Below, piece by piece: positions 8,808 to 18,931 of a DNA stretch of 64,000 nucleotides (the stretch's first letter is position 1; each line of letters opens with the position of its first letter). Made by a program: the position numbers and the translations under genes. The stretch is from Jiangella aurantiaca. Lineage in GTDB: Bacteria > Actinomycetota > Actinomycetes > Jiangellales > Jiangellaceae. The DNA lies in the NCBI RefSeq assembly GCF_004349105.1, contig NZ_SMLB01000009.1, positions 62,001 to 126,000 on the forward strand, in the 5' to 3' direction. The notes below the pieces were generated by a model. The model was not told the DNA's origin. It saw only the letters and a list, made by a program, of their open reading frames with translations, and searched no databases.

Positions 8808-8888
8808 CGGCCCGCTTGTCGCGTCCTAGGCGCAACGCCTGATGATGGCCGTCCGCCGCGCGAGCGTGCCTGCCACGCCCTCCCCCCC

Positions 8889-8960
8889 GTTGATCTTGGA
8901 GTTGTTCGGCCATTGCGGGGCGATATGCCCGATAGATGGCCGAACAACTCCAAGATCAAC
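8889..8960. repeat. Long intergenic palindrome, copy 2 of a dispersed repeat family
   Basis: Perfect 25-base arms (8889-8913, 8936-8960) start GTTGATCTTGGAGTTGTTCG; the 22-base centre holds a further CGGG...CCCG pairing. It fills the gap between the convergent marP and EphE-like genes and could serve as a two-way terminator. Copy 3 near 58.8 kb shares even the central CCGATAGATGG, so this is a repeat family and not just a chance hairpin. Confidence 0.85.
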
Positions 8961-9060
8961 GAAAGGGGCGGGGCCGCACGACCTCCAGCGCGCTTGTCAC
9001 AGCAGGCAACTGTGCAACGACTCTGGGCCGACGCCTGCCTCGCCCATTCCGCGCGAATTC

Positions 9061-9990
9061 TTAGTCGTGCCGGGCGCGCTGCTTGACCAGCCAGTCCAGC
9101 AGTGCGTCGGTGACGGCGTCCGGCGTCTCCTCGTGCGGGAAGTGCCCGGCCGACTCCAGCGACAGCCAGTGGTACTCGCCGGCCACCAGTTCACGCGACG
9201 CCGCCGCGAGGTCGATGTCGAGGTTGGAGTCGTGGACGCCGTGCACCTGCAGCACCGGCATGGTGAGCGGATCCTGGACGCGCTTGGCGAAGCGGCGGCC
9301 GTCGCCGCGGAAGAGGGAGCGGAACAGCCAGCGCTGGTACTCAAGCGCACAGTGCGGCGCCGGCCACAACTGCATGGCCGCGCGGTAGTGGCGCGACGCC
9401 TCGTCGTCGGGGAAGGCCGAACCGGGCGCCGACCAACGGCGCAGCAGCGTCTCGACGTGGGCGCCGTCGTCGGCGATGAGCCGTCGCTCCGGCGCCATCG
9501 GCGTCTGCACCCAGGCCAGCGAGCCGCTGCGCCGGAGCCGGCCGCGCAACAGGTGCCGCCGCAGGATCAGCGGGTGCGGCATCGACAGGACGGCGAGGGC
9601 GTCGACGTGCGCCGGGCGCATCGCCGCCGCCGTCCACGCGCCGTAGGCACCCCAGCCGTGCCCTACGAGCACCGCGCGCCGCTCGCCGAGCGAGCGGATG
9701 GCGCCGGTGATGTCCGCGGCGAAGGTGAACGCGTCGTACCCGCGCGGGGTCTTGTCGCTGCCGCCGGCGCCGCGCAGGTCGAGCGCGACGGCGCGCCAGC
9801 CGGCCGCGGCGAGCGCGGGCAGCTGGTGCCGCCAGGCCCACCAGAACTCCGGGAAGCCGTGCAGGAGCAGGACGAGCGGCCCGCGCCCCATCTCCACGGC
9901 ATGGAACTGCGCCCCGTTGGCGGCGACGGTTCGATGCGTCCAGGGGCCGGGGATCTCGACCGTCTGGCGATGTGCGTCGTTGGTGATCAC
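9061..9990 (-). CDS. Alpha/beta hydrolase, EphE-like, nucleophile replaced by Gly
   Basis: The 309-residue protein resembles epoxide hydrolases: oxyanion motif HGFPE (about residue 44), cap domain, and the late VHGVHDSNLD and SAGHFPHEETPD that would supply the acid and His. At the nucleophile elbow, where epoxide hydrolases read GHDWGG, it reads GHGWGA: the Asp is Gly (codon GGC on the coding strand). It therefore probably does not open epoxides by the usual route. Synteny (next to marP, before the holin-like gene) equals that of mycobacterial ephE. Its ATG overlaps the upstream gene's stop. Confidence 0.85.
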   Translation of the reverse strand: MITNDAHRQTVEIPGPWTHRTVAANGAQFHAVEMGRGPLVLLLHGFPEFWWAWRHQLPALAAAGWRAVALDLRGAGGSDKTPRGYDAFTFAADITGAIRSLGERRAVLVGHGWGAYGAWTAAAMRPAHVDALAVLSMPHPLILRRHLLRGRLRRSGSLAWVQTPMAPERRLIADDGAHVETLLRRWSAPGSAFPDDEASRHYRAAMQLWPAPHCALEYQRWLFRSLFRGDGRRFAKRVQDPLTMPVLQVHGVHDSNLDIDLAAASRELVAGEYHWLSLESAGHFPHEETPDAVTDALLDWLVKQRARHD

Positions 9991-10400
9991 GTGCTGTTGC
10001 TGGACCTCTTCAGAGCGCGGGCGGCGTCGCGAGCGGTGATCTTCGTCCGCTCGGCCTTGGAGATCCTGCCGAATCGGCTCCGGGCCGCCAGCAGCAGGAG
10101 GAGTGCGACGAGAACGTAGGCGCCGGCGACCACGAGGAACGACCAGCCGAGGGTCAGTCCGAGCGCGCGGACGGCGTACACGAGCGCGAAGGAGGCGAGG
10201 ATGAACGCCACCAAGCCGAGGAAGGCGGCCACCGCCGCCATGGCGCTGCCGAGCGCGGCCTCCTTGGCGTCCTCCTTCAGCTCGGCCTTCGCCAGCTCGA
10301 TCTCGTCCCGGACCAGCCCGGTGAGGTCGTCCTTGATCGAGGCCACGAGCTGGCCGATGGAGGCCGAGCCGTCGGCCTGGCTGGTTGCCCGCGCGGCCAT
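9987..10400 (-). CDS. Phage-holin-like membrane protein (DUF1469 family)
   Basis: The 137-residue protein has a charged amphipathic N-terminus (SIGQLVASIKDDLTGLVRDEIELAKAELKED) and two membrane helices at about residues 55-75 and 85-105, then a basic tail. This is the putative actinobacterial holin-3-family superfamily (Rv3669 neighbourhood); despite the name no lytic role is established. The ATG at 10400 is preferred over one 27 bases upstream because GAGGAGG stands 6 bases before it. Stop overlaps the EphE-like ATG. Confidence 0.85.
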   Translation of the reverse strand: MAARATSQADGSASIGQLVASIKDDLTGLVRDEIELAKAELKEDAKEAALGSAMAAVAAFLGLVAFILASFALVYAVRALGLTLGWSFLVVAGAYVLVALLLLLAARSRFGRISKAERTKITARDAARALKRSSNST

Positions 10401-10522
10401 CCGGAACCTCCTCGTCGCAGTAGTCACGAGTGACGTCGGCCGCGGCGGCGGGCTGCCGGCGTGGCCTCGTGTTCGACTCTAGAGCAGGTCGGGGAGCCTG
10501 GTCGCGAAGACGGGCCGACCAG

Positions 10523-11836
10523 TCACGGCCGAGTGCCCGGCTCCTCGGCCTGGTAGGCGTCCGGGATGCCGTCGCGGTCTTCGTCGCGCGCCTCCTCCGC
10601 GGCCAGCCGCTTGTAGATGACGTTGCGCCGTATCAGCAGCACCGTGGCGATGATGGCGGCGAGCACCGAACCCACGAGCACAGCGGTCTTGACCAGTTCT
10701 TCCATGTGCGCATCGTCGCGGAACGCCAGCTCGCCGATGAGCAGCGAGACCGTGAACCCGATGCCCGCGATGGTCGCCAGTCCGAGGACGTCACTCCAGG
10801 CGAGGTCGGGGTTCAGCTCGGCCTTGGTGAACCGCGCCATGAGCCAGGTTCCGCCGAAGACCCCGATCGTCTTGCCCGCCACCAGCCCGAGGACCACGCC
10901 CAACGCCACCGGCTCGGTGAACACCTCGCGCAGCGACCCGCCTGACACGGTGACGCCGGCGGCGAACAGCGCGAAGACCGGCACGCACAGGACGGCGGAG
11001 AACGGCCGTATACGATGCTCGATCCGCTCCGCGGGCGCCTGGCTCTCGCCCGTGCGACGGTGAGCGCGGGTCAGCAGGCCGAACGCCACGCCGACGACGG
11101 TGGCGTGCACACCGCTCTCGTGCATCAGTGCCCACGCCACGACGCCCATCGGCACGTACAGCCACCACGCCCGCACGTCGAACCGCTGCATGACGGCGTA
11201 CGCCACGAGGATCGCGACCGCGCCGAGCAGCGGCCAGAGCTCGACGTCGGTGGTGAAGAAGATGGCGATGAGCAGGATCGCGAGCAGGTCGTCGACGACG
11301 GCGAGCGTCAGCAGGAACGCGCGCAGTGCCGATGGCAGCTGCGACCCGATGACGGCGAGTACGGCGAGGGCAAACGCGATGTCGGTGGCAGTCGGTACCG
11401 CCCAGCCGTCCGGGCTGCCTCCGCCGATGCCGTTGACCACCAGGTACACGAGGATCGGACCGAGCATGCCGCAGGCGGCGGCCACGATCGGGAGGACCGC
11501 CTCGGCCGGTCGGCGCAGGCTCCCGACGACCAGCTCGCGCTTCAGCTCCAGGCCCGCGACGAGGAAGAAGATCGCCAGCAGGCCGTCGGCCGCCCACGTC
11601 GCGAGGTCGAGGTCGAGGTGCAGTCCCGACGGGCCCACCGTCGTGGTGCGCAGCGTCTCGTAGGAGTCGCCGCCGACGTTCGCCCAGACGAGTGCGGTGG
11701 CCGCGGCGAGCAACATGAGGAAGCCGCCGGTCGTCTCGCTGCGCAGGACGGAGGCGACGTACTGGGCCTCCGGCCAGGTCGGGCGGGCGAACACACGGCG
11801 TCGGGACACGGTCGGGCCACCTTCCGTCGCAGACAT
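10523..11836 (-). CDS. nhaA: Na+/H+ antiporter NhaA
   Basis: The 437-residue protein has the NhaA hallmarks GLELKREL, PTATDIAFALAVL and VVDDLLAI (the paired ion-binding aspartates), plus AGIGFTVSLLIGELAF, with about eleven membrane helices. It exchanges external protons for internal sodium. The soluble C-terminus ends in EARDEDRDGIPDAYQAEEP, which looks like a calcium-binding thrombospondin-3-type motif (D-x-D-x-DGIPD) and is not part of standard NhaA. It is divergent from an ArsR gene whose operators lie in the shared 95-bp region. Confidence 0.93.
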   Translation of the reverse strand: MSATEGGPTVSRRRVFARPTWPEAQYVASVLRSETTGGFLMLLAAATALVWANVGGDSYETLRTTTVGPSGLHLDLDLATWAADGLLAIFFLVAGLELKRELVVGSLRRPAEAVLPIVAAACGMLGPILVYLVVNGIGGGSPDGWAVPTATDIAFALAVLAVIGSQLPSALRAFLLTLAVVDDLLAILLIAIFFTTDVELWPLLGAVAILVAYAVMQRFDVRAWWLYVPMGVVAWALMHESGVHATVVGVAFGLLTRAHRRTGESQAPAERIEHRIRPFSAVLCVPVFALFAAGVTVSGGSLREVFTEPVALGVVLGLVAGKTIGVFGGTWLMARFTKAELNPDLAWSDVLGLATIAGIGFTVSLLIGELAFRDDAHMEELVKTAVLVGSVLAAIIATVLLIRRNVIYKRLAAEEARDEDRDGIPDAYQAEEPGTRP

Positions 11837-11910
11837 GGCTGTGGACGATCGCCGACCAGACTTCCCGGCACACCTGGCGTCGATTCTACGGGACTGGATC
11901 GAAAAGGATG

Positions 11911-11943
11911 GTAAGTAATAACTTACGGTAAGTGGAAACTTAC
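11911..11943. promoter_or_regulatory. Tandem palindromic operators of the ArsR regulator
   Basis: Two 16-base palindromes, GTAAGT-AATA-ACTTAC (11911-11926) and GTAAGT-GGAA-ACTTAC (11928-11943), repeat with a 17-base period. The second overlaps the GTG start of the ArsR gene at 11932. Spacing and symmetry fit two ArsR dimers; binding could block both the regulator's own transcription and that of nhaA on the other side. Confidence 0.7.
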
Positions 11944-12270
11944 GGATGCTTCGGGGTGCTCGGCGACGCGACCAGGCGGTCGATCGTCGAGCGGCTCCGG
12001 CACGCCCCGGCCTCGGTGGGCGAACTCGCCGCGGGGCTGCCGGTGAGCCGCCCGGCGGTCAGTCAGCACCTGAAGGTGCTGGCCGAGGCGGGACTGGTGG
12101 TATCGAGCGCCGCCGGCACGCGGCGGATCTACCGGCTCGCACCGGAGGGGTTCGCCGCGCTGCGGTCCGAGCTCGACCAGCTGTGGGGTGACGCGATGGC
12201 GGCCTTCGCGGCCGCGGAAGCGGAAGGAGAGGCAGATGGCAACGACGAGCGACACGACCGTCCGGCGTGA
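11932..12270 (+). CDS. ArsR family winged-helix regulator
   Basis: The 112-residue product carries GVLGDATRRSIVERLRHAPASVGELA and the recognition helix VSRPAVSQHLKVLAEAGLV, the pattern of the SdpR-like ArsR group without metal-binding cysteines in the HTH. The GTG at 11932 lies inside an operator palindrome and has no Shine-Dalgarno, so the message may be leaderless. Normally such ArsR genes are followed by an AHSA1/SRPBCC partner; here only a 33-codon remnant overlaps its end. A role in controlling nhaA next door is possible. Confidence 0.85.
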   Translation: METYGCFGVLGDATRRSIVERLRHAPASVGELAAGLPVSRPAVSQHLKVLAEAGLVVSSAAGTRRIYRLAPEGFAALRSELDQLWGDAMAAFAAAEAEGEADGNDERHDRPA

Positions 12271-12337
12271 GGTTGTGGTGAACCTCACCCACTCGTACCC
12301 GGTGCCGTCGGCGGCGGTCGCGGGTGCTGTCCGGTGA
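12236..12337 (+). pseudogene. Truncated SRPBCC/AHSA1 partner of the ArsR gene
   Basis: ATG at 12236 follows GGAGAGGCAG and opens MATTSDTTVRREVVVNLT, close to the usual start of SRPBCC proteins encoded after ArsR genes. After about 18 residues the likeness ends and a TGA stops it at 33 residues, where family members run to 140-160. It overlaps the ArsR stop in another frame, as the intact pair does. I read it as the stub left by a deletion. Confidence 0.5.
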
Positions 12338-12348
12338 CGCCGCGGCGG

Positions 12349-12822
12349 TCAGCGGGTGAACGTCCGGACCGGCAGTCCGGGCCGCCAGAGCCTGATCTCC
12401 ATGCCGGTGCGCGCGTCGTTCAGGCCGGCCAGCACGACATCGTCGATGCCGAGCCGGAAAAGGTGGAACGGCCCGGGCGGCAGGTCGGTCGTGTGGGCGG
12501 CCCGGTAGGCCTCGAACTCGGGCCCGACGACCTCCACGGCGCGGCCGGAGATTTTCACGTCGGGCACCGTCATCGACCCGTCCCCGGGGTTGCTGTGCAG
12601 CGCGTACCGCGGGTCGCGCTGCAGGTCGTGGGCCTTGCGTGCCTCGGGCATCGAGCCCAGCGTGAGGTGGTCGCCGCCGAAGTCGACCTCGGTGCCGCTG
12701 ATCCGTGGCGAGCCGTCCGCGCGCAGCGTCGCTAGGACGTGGTGCTTGGTGGCCGTGAACTGCGCGTGCACGATCGTCGCCAGCTCGGGGGCCTCGTCGT
12801 GGAACTGCTTCCAGGTCGCCAT
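12349..12822 (-). CDS. Pyridoxamine 5'-phosphate oxidase-fold protein
   Basis: The 157-residue protein (MATWKQFHDEAPELATIV...) shows the split-barrel flavin-binding pattern HVLATLRADGSPRISGTEV and YALHSNPGDG. Members bind FMN or F420 and reduce or detoxify small molecules; the substrate here is not known. The start could also be an ATG 30 bases upstream at 12852, but that one would lie on the operator at 12845-12863. It faces the WYL regulator, which probably controls it. Confidence 0.8.
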   Translation of the reverse strand: MATWKQFHDEAPELATIVHAQFTATKHHVLATLRADGSPRISGTEVDFGGDHLTLGSMPEARKAHDLQRDPRYALHSNPGDGSMTVPDVKISGRAVEVVGPEFEAYRAAHTTDLPPGPFHLFRLGIDDVVLAGLNDARTGMEIRLWRPGLPVRTFTR

Positions 12823-12844
12823 GCGCCCATGCTGCCGCGAGATC

Positions 12845-12863
12845 GCTGACATCTTCTGTCAGC
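12845..12863. promoter_or_regulatory. Operator-like palindrome between oxidase and WYL regulator genes
   Basis: GCTGACA-TCTTC-TGTCAGC has perfect 7-base arms around 5 bases and sits in the short gap between divergent starts at 12822 and 12886. It suits a dimeric HTH protein such as the WYL regulator encoded to the right. Confidence 0.6.
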
Positions 12864-12885
12864 ATCCTGGCGTAGGTTCGGCGAT

Positions 12886-13875
12886 GTGAGAGCCAGCCGG
12901 TTGATGGCGATGATGCTGCTGATCCAGCAGCGGCGGACGTTGACGGCGGCCGAGGTCGCCGCCGAGCTCGAGGTGTCCGTCCGCACGGTCTACCGCGACA
13001 TCGCGGCGCTGCAGGCCTCCGGTGTCCCGCTCTGGACGGAGTCGGGGCCGGGCGGCGGCATCCGCCTGGTCGAGGGCTGGCGCACGACGCTCGACGGGCT
13101 CACCGGCGACGAGGCGGCCGCGCTGTTCTTCGGCGGCGTCCCGAGCGCGGTCGCGGACCTCGGGCTGGGCACCGTCCTCGTGGCGGCGCAGACGAAGGTC
13201 ATCGCGATGCTGCCGCCGGAGCTGCGTGGGCGGGCCGCCCGCCTGCGCGAGCGGTTCCACGTCGACGCGCCCGGCTGGTTCAATGACGCGGCGCCGCCGG
13301 AGGCGCTGGCGGAGGTGTCCGACGCGGTGTGGTCGGGCCGGCGGCTGGACGTGTCGTACCGGCGGTCCGACCGGGCGGTGTCGCGGCTGCTCGACCCGCT
13401 CGGTCTGGTGCTCAAGGCCGGCACCTGGTACCTCGTGGCGGCGCACCGGCAGCAGGTACGGACCTACAAGGTGGGACGCATCCACGCCGCGACGGTGCTG
13501 CCGGAGCCGAGCTGGCGGCCCGACGGCTTCGACCTCGCCGAGTGGTGGGCGTCGTCGTCGGCGGAGTTCGATCGGTCGCTGCTGCGCTACCGGTGCCGGA
13601 TCCGGCTGTCGGCGCCGGCGCTGCGGCGGCTGCACACGGCGGTCGGCGCGCTGGCGGCGGCGCAGGCCCGCGAGACGGCGTCCGCGCCCGACAGCGACGG
13701 CTGGAGCGAGGTCGAGCTGTGGACCGAGGGCGAGGACGTCGCCGCGGCGCAGCTGTTCAGCCTGATGAACCACGTCGAGGTGCTGGAGCCCGCCTCGCTA
13801 CGTGCGACCCTGCGCTCCGTCGCGCTCGAGCTGGCGGCCCGGAACGCTCCGCAGCGCGGGCGTGATGAGTTCTAG
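12886..13875 (+). CDS. WYL-domain transcriptional regulator (YafY-like)
   Basis: The 329-residue protein starts with a DeoR-like winged helix (RRTLTAAEVAAELEVSVRTVYRDIAAL, residues 16-43) and ends with a WYL sensor domain (GTWYLVAAHRQQVRTYKVGRI) plus the C-terminal extension. WYL proteins sense ligands such as nucleotides or DNA ends and repress or activate nearby genes. GTG start at 12886. The palindrome at 12845 and the divergent oxidase gene point to local control. The stop TAG lies inside an inverted repeat that begins the AT-richer leader of the Fic gene. Confidence 0.88.
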   Translation: MRASRLMAMMLLIQQRRTLTAAEVAAELEVSVRTVYRDIAALQASGVPLWTESGPGGGIRLVEGWRTTLDGLTGDEAAALFFGGVPSAVADLGLGTVLVAAQTKVIAMLPPELRGRAARLRERFHVDAPGWFNDAAPPEALAEVSDAVWSGRRLDVSYRRSDRAVSRLLDPLGLVLKAGTWYLVAAHRQQVRTYKVGRIHAATVLPEPSWRPDGFDLAEWWASSSAEFDRSLLRYRCRIRLSAPALRRLHTAVGALAAAQARETASAPDSDGWSEVELWTEGEDVAAAQLFSLMNHVEVLEPASLRATLRSVALELAARNAPQRGRDEF

Positions 13876-13935
13876 CAAACTGGAACTCAAGGCGCTGATA
13901 TTCTAGTTTTCGGCGAGATACTTGAATTTCATGGC
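13867..13935. promoter_or_regulatory. AT-rich leader of the Fic gene with repeated TTCYAGTTT motif
   Basis: An inverted repeat GAGTTC-N10-GAACTC (13867-13888) contains TTCCAGTTT on the minus strand; TTCTAGTTT follows on the plus strand near 13911. The stretch is clearly less GC-rich than its surroundings. It probably holds the fic promoter and a repressor site. Confidence 0.4.
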
Positions 13936-13961
13936 TGTAGTTTCCAGGTTGCGAGGACTTC

Positions 13962-15149
13962 ATGGACCGGGACCGGTTCAGTGACAGCCCCATCGGGTCG
14001 ATCGTCGTCATCCGTGGGACCGATGGCCGTACCGGGGCCGAGTACGACCACGTCGCATATGTCCCGAACCCGCTCGACGACGAGCCGGCCCTCGACAATG
14101 CCACCTGGCGCGCCGTGAGCGCCGCGAACCGTGCGCTCGGCGCGCTGGATCAGGCCGGTCGGCAGGTGCCGGAACCAGCGTTGCTACGTCGTCCGACACT
14201 ACGGCGTGAGGCACAGAGCACCTCGGCCCTGGAAGGCACGTTTGCCCCTCTCGCCGCTGTTCTCGGGGCCGACGGAGACGCTCAGTTGAGTGCGGAGTTG
14301 GTCGAGGTCTTGAACTACGTGCGAGCGGCCGAACTCGCTTACAGTGCCGTAGCCAGTGGACAGCGCCTGTCGATGAGCATGTTGCTGGCGCTGCATCGCA
14401 CGCTGGTCAGCGGCACAGCTGCAGAGACCAGAGACGCTGGCCGGATCCGTCAGGTGCAGGTGGCCATCGGCAGTCCAGCCACTCGTATCAGTGACGCGCG
14501 CTTCGTGCCGCCGCCGCCCGGCCTGCAACTCCAAGCGTCCACACAGGACCTCATCGACTGGATCAACGACTCACCACGCATGGGTCGGGACCCGGTCGTG
14601 TCTGCTGCGATGGCGCATTACCAGTTCGAGACGTTGCACCCGTTCAACGACGGCAACGGTCGGTTGGGACGCCTGCTGATCGTGTTGGGCCTCATGCAGG
14701 ACGGCGCAATCGGCGATGCGCTGCTGAGTGTGTCGCCGTGGTTCGAGGCGAGACGCACTGACTACCAAGATCACCTCGCACAGCTGAGCGCCACCGGTGA
14801 CTGGAACCGTTGGGTGCGCTTCTTCGCTCATGGCATCAAGGACTCTGCGGAAGACACCGCGGCGATCGTCAAGAACCTGCTCGACCTCGAGGTGAGGCAC
14901 CGTGAGCAGCTTCGTGCCGTCGGAGTACGAGGGATTGCCGTCGATATCGCCCGATCGTTGATCGCCAAGCCGATCATCACCATCCCCGAGGCTGCCAGGA
15001 CGGTGGACAAGGGCTACCAGGCCGCGAGTAACGCCGTCCAGCGACTTGTCGATCTCGGCATTCTCCAGCCGTTCGGAGCACAGGAGCACCCACGGCGGTT
15101 CCTGGCGCCGGAGGTCCTGGCGGCGATCCAGGGGCGCGGACACAGGTGA
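13962..15149 (+). CDS. Fic family protein (AMP transferase) with inhibitory motif
   Basis: The 395-residue protein has a Fic_N domain, the inhibitory helix motif TSALEG (residues 87-92, pattern S/T-x3-E-G with Glu91) and the active-site loop HPFNDGNGRLGR beginning at His226. A winged-helix tail (IPEAARTVDKGYQAASNAVQRLVDLGIL) ends the protein. Fic enzymes transfer AMP to hydroxyl side chains; the Glu of the N-terminal motif normally blocks productive ATP binding. GAGGA precedes the ATG. Codon use is less GC-biased than in neighbours, and no antitoxin gene is adjacent, so horizontal entry of a self-inhibited single gene is likely. Confidence 0.92.
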   Translation: MDRDRFSDSPIGSIVVIRGTDGRTGAEYDHVAYVPNPLDDEPALDNATWRAVSAANRALGALDQAGRQVPEPALLRRPTLRREAQSTSALEGTFAPLAAVLGADGDAQLSAELVEVLNYVRAAELAYSAVASGQRLSMSMLLALHRTLVSGTAAETRDAGRIRQVQVAIGSPATRISDARFVPPPPGLQLQASTQDLIDWINDSPRMGRDPVVSAAMAHYQFETLHPFNDGNGRLGRLLIVLGLMQDGAIGDALLSVSPWFEARRTDYQDHLAQLSATGDWNRWVRFFAHGIKDSAEDTAAIVKNLLDLEVRHREQLRAVGVRGIAVDIARSLIAKPIITIPEAARTVDKGYQAASNAVQRLVDLGILQPFGAQEHPRRFLAPEVLAAIQGRGHR

Positions 15150-15191
15150 TCGGCGGGGAGCGGCCCTGGAAGGCGCGGCGCCCCGCCGATC
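15148..15191. terminator. Two-way terminator hairpin between fic and acs
   Basis: GATCGGCGGGG (15148-15158) pairs perfectly with CCCCGCCGATC (15181-15191) around 22 bases. It overlaps the fic stop codon and lies 24 bases before the end of the convergent acs gene. Confidence 0.6.
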
Positions 15192-15214
15192 GTGGCGGAC
15201 GAACGGTCGTAGCG

Positions 15215-17191
<1,977 letters not shown>

Positions 17192-17314
17192 GTTCGTCTG
17201 CTCCTCGTGTCGGGATGTCCGTGGCAGCGTCGATCGCGCTGCCGTCTACCTCACCATCGCAGATACCTGATCGGCAAGGACGGCGAGGTCGACGGCAGCG
17301 CGCGTCGGGGTCGG

Positions 17315-18931
17315 TCAGTGCGTGGTCGTGGCCTTCTCGGCTCCGGCGCCACTCAGTGAGCGGACCTCCATCTCGGCGTACTTGGCCGCGTTGTACTCCT
17401 TCGACAGGCGGGCGCCGATGAAGCCGAACAGGAATCCGGCCGGGATCGAGATGATGCCGGGGTTGTCCAGCGGGAACCAGTGGAAGTCGACGTCCTGCAG
17501 CATCGACGGGCTGCGGCCGGTCGCCGGGTTCACCGGCTTGCCCGACACCACCGGGGAGAAGACGATCAGCGTCACCGCGGTGAGCAGACCGCCGTAGATG
17601 CTCCATACCGCGCCTTGGGTGTTGAACCGCCTCCAGAACAGCGAGTAGAGGATCACCGGCAGGTTCGCGCTGGCGGCGACGGCGAACGCGAGCGCCACGA
17701 GGAACGCGATGTTCTGGCCGTTGGCGAAGATGCCGCCGACGATCGCCACCGCGCCGATGACGACCGCCGTGATGCGGGCGACCCGCACCTCGTCGTTCGC
17801 GCCGATCTCACCCTTCTTGATGACGTTGGCGTACACGTCGTGCGCGAATGAGGCCGACGCGGTGATCGTCAGGCCCGCGACGACGGCGAGGATGGTCGCG
17901 AAGGCGACGGCCGCGATGATGCCCAGCAGGATCGTGCCGCCCAGCTCGTACGCCAGAAGCGGCGCCGCGGAGTTCACGCCGCCCGGTGCGCCCAGGATCT
18001 CCTCCTGCCCGACCAGGGCGCCGGCGCCGTAGCCGAGGACCAGCGTCAGCAGGTAGAACAGGCCGATCAGGGCGATCGCCCAGGTCACGCTGTGCCGGGC
18101 GTCGCGCGCCGTCGGCACCGTGTAGAACCGCATCAGCACGTGCGGCAGGCCGGCGGTGCCGAGTACCAGGGCCAGCGCCAGCGAGATGAAGTCCAGCTTC
18201 GAGGTGTCCGTCGCGCCGTACTGGTTCATCGGATCCAGCAGGCCGGCGGCACCGCCCGCGCTCTCGACGGCCGCACCGAGCAGCTGCGACAGGTTGAAGT
18301 CGTGCTGCGCCAGCACCCAGATGGTCATGACGAACGCGCCGCTGATCAGCAGGATCGCCTTGACGATCTGCACCCAAGTCGTGCCCTTCATGCCGCCGAC
18401 CAGGACGTAGAACACCATCAGCGCGCCCACGACGGCGATGACGACGCCCTGCCCGCCGCGGTCCGTCACGCCCAGCAGCAGCGCGACCAGGCCACCGGCG
18501 CCGGCCATCTGGGCCAGCAGGTAGAAGAACGACACCGCGAGCGTCGACGTCGCGGCCGCCGTCCGCACCGGGCGCTGCCGCATCCGGAACGACAGCACGT
18601 CGGCCATGGTGAACCGGCCGGTGTTCCGCAGCAGCTCGGCGACCAGCAGCAGCGCGACCAGCCACGCGACCAGGAAGCCGATGGAGTACAGGAAGCCGTC
18701 GTAGCCGTAGATGGCGATCGCGCCGGCGATACCGAGGAACGACGCCGCCGACAGGTAGTCACCGGCGATCGCGATGCCGTTCTGCTGTCCGGTGAAGGCT
18801 CGGCCGCCGGCGTAGTAGTCCGCCGCGGTCCGGTTGTTCTTCGATGCGCGCAGGACGATGACCAGCGTGATCGCGACGAAGAGCGCGAAGATCGTGATGT
18901 TGACCGCGGGGCTGCCGACATGGGTCTCCAT
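17315..18931 (-). CDS. actP: Cation/acetate symporter, SSS family (ActP-like)
   Basis: The 538-residue protein has about thirteen membrane helices and SSS family segments (GDYLSAASFLGIAG, GTAGLPHVLMRFYTVPTARDAR, AFAVAASANLPVILYSLFWRRF). The PHVLMRFYTVP motif is typical of the ActP/MctC monocarboxylate branch. It imports acetate or related acids with sodium or protons. Its ATG overlaps the DUF485 stop by one base (TGATG). A Crp/GlxR site stands before the pair and acs follows, so uptake and activation of acetate are set together. Confidence 0.93.
   Translation of the reverse strand: METHVGSPAVNITIFALFVAITLVIVLRASKNNRTAADYYAGGRAFTGQQNGIAIAGDYLSAASFLGIAGAIAIYGYDGFLYSIGFLVAWLVALLLVAELLRNTGRFTMADVLSFRMRQRPVRTAAATSTLAVSFFYLLAQMAGAGGLVALLLGVTDRGGQGVVIAVVGALMVFYVLVGGMKGTTWVQIVKAILLISGAFVMTIWVLAQHDFNLSQLLGAAVESAGGAAGLLDPMNQYGATDTSKLDFISLALALVLGTAGLPHVLMRFYTVPTARDARHSVTWAIALIGLFYLLTLVLGYGAGALVGQEEILGAPGGVNSAAPLLAYELGGTILLGIIAAVAFATILAVVAGLTITASASFAHDVYANVIKKGEIGANDEVRVARITAVVIGAVAIVGGIFANGQNIAFLVALAFAVAASANLPVILYSLFWRRFNTQGAVWSIYGGLLTAVTLIVFSPVVSGKPVNPATGRSPSMLQDVDFHWFPLDNPGIISIPAGFLFGFIGARLSKEYNAAKYAEMEVRSLSGAGAEKATTTH

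Noticed and set aside
17192-17314. Crp-type site directly before acs
   Set aside because: No GTG-N8-CAC pair found in the gap; acs may be read from the operon promoter upstream.
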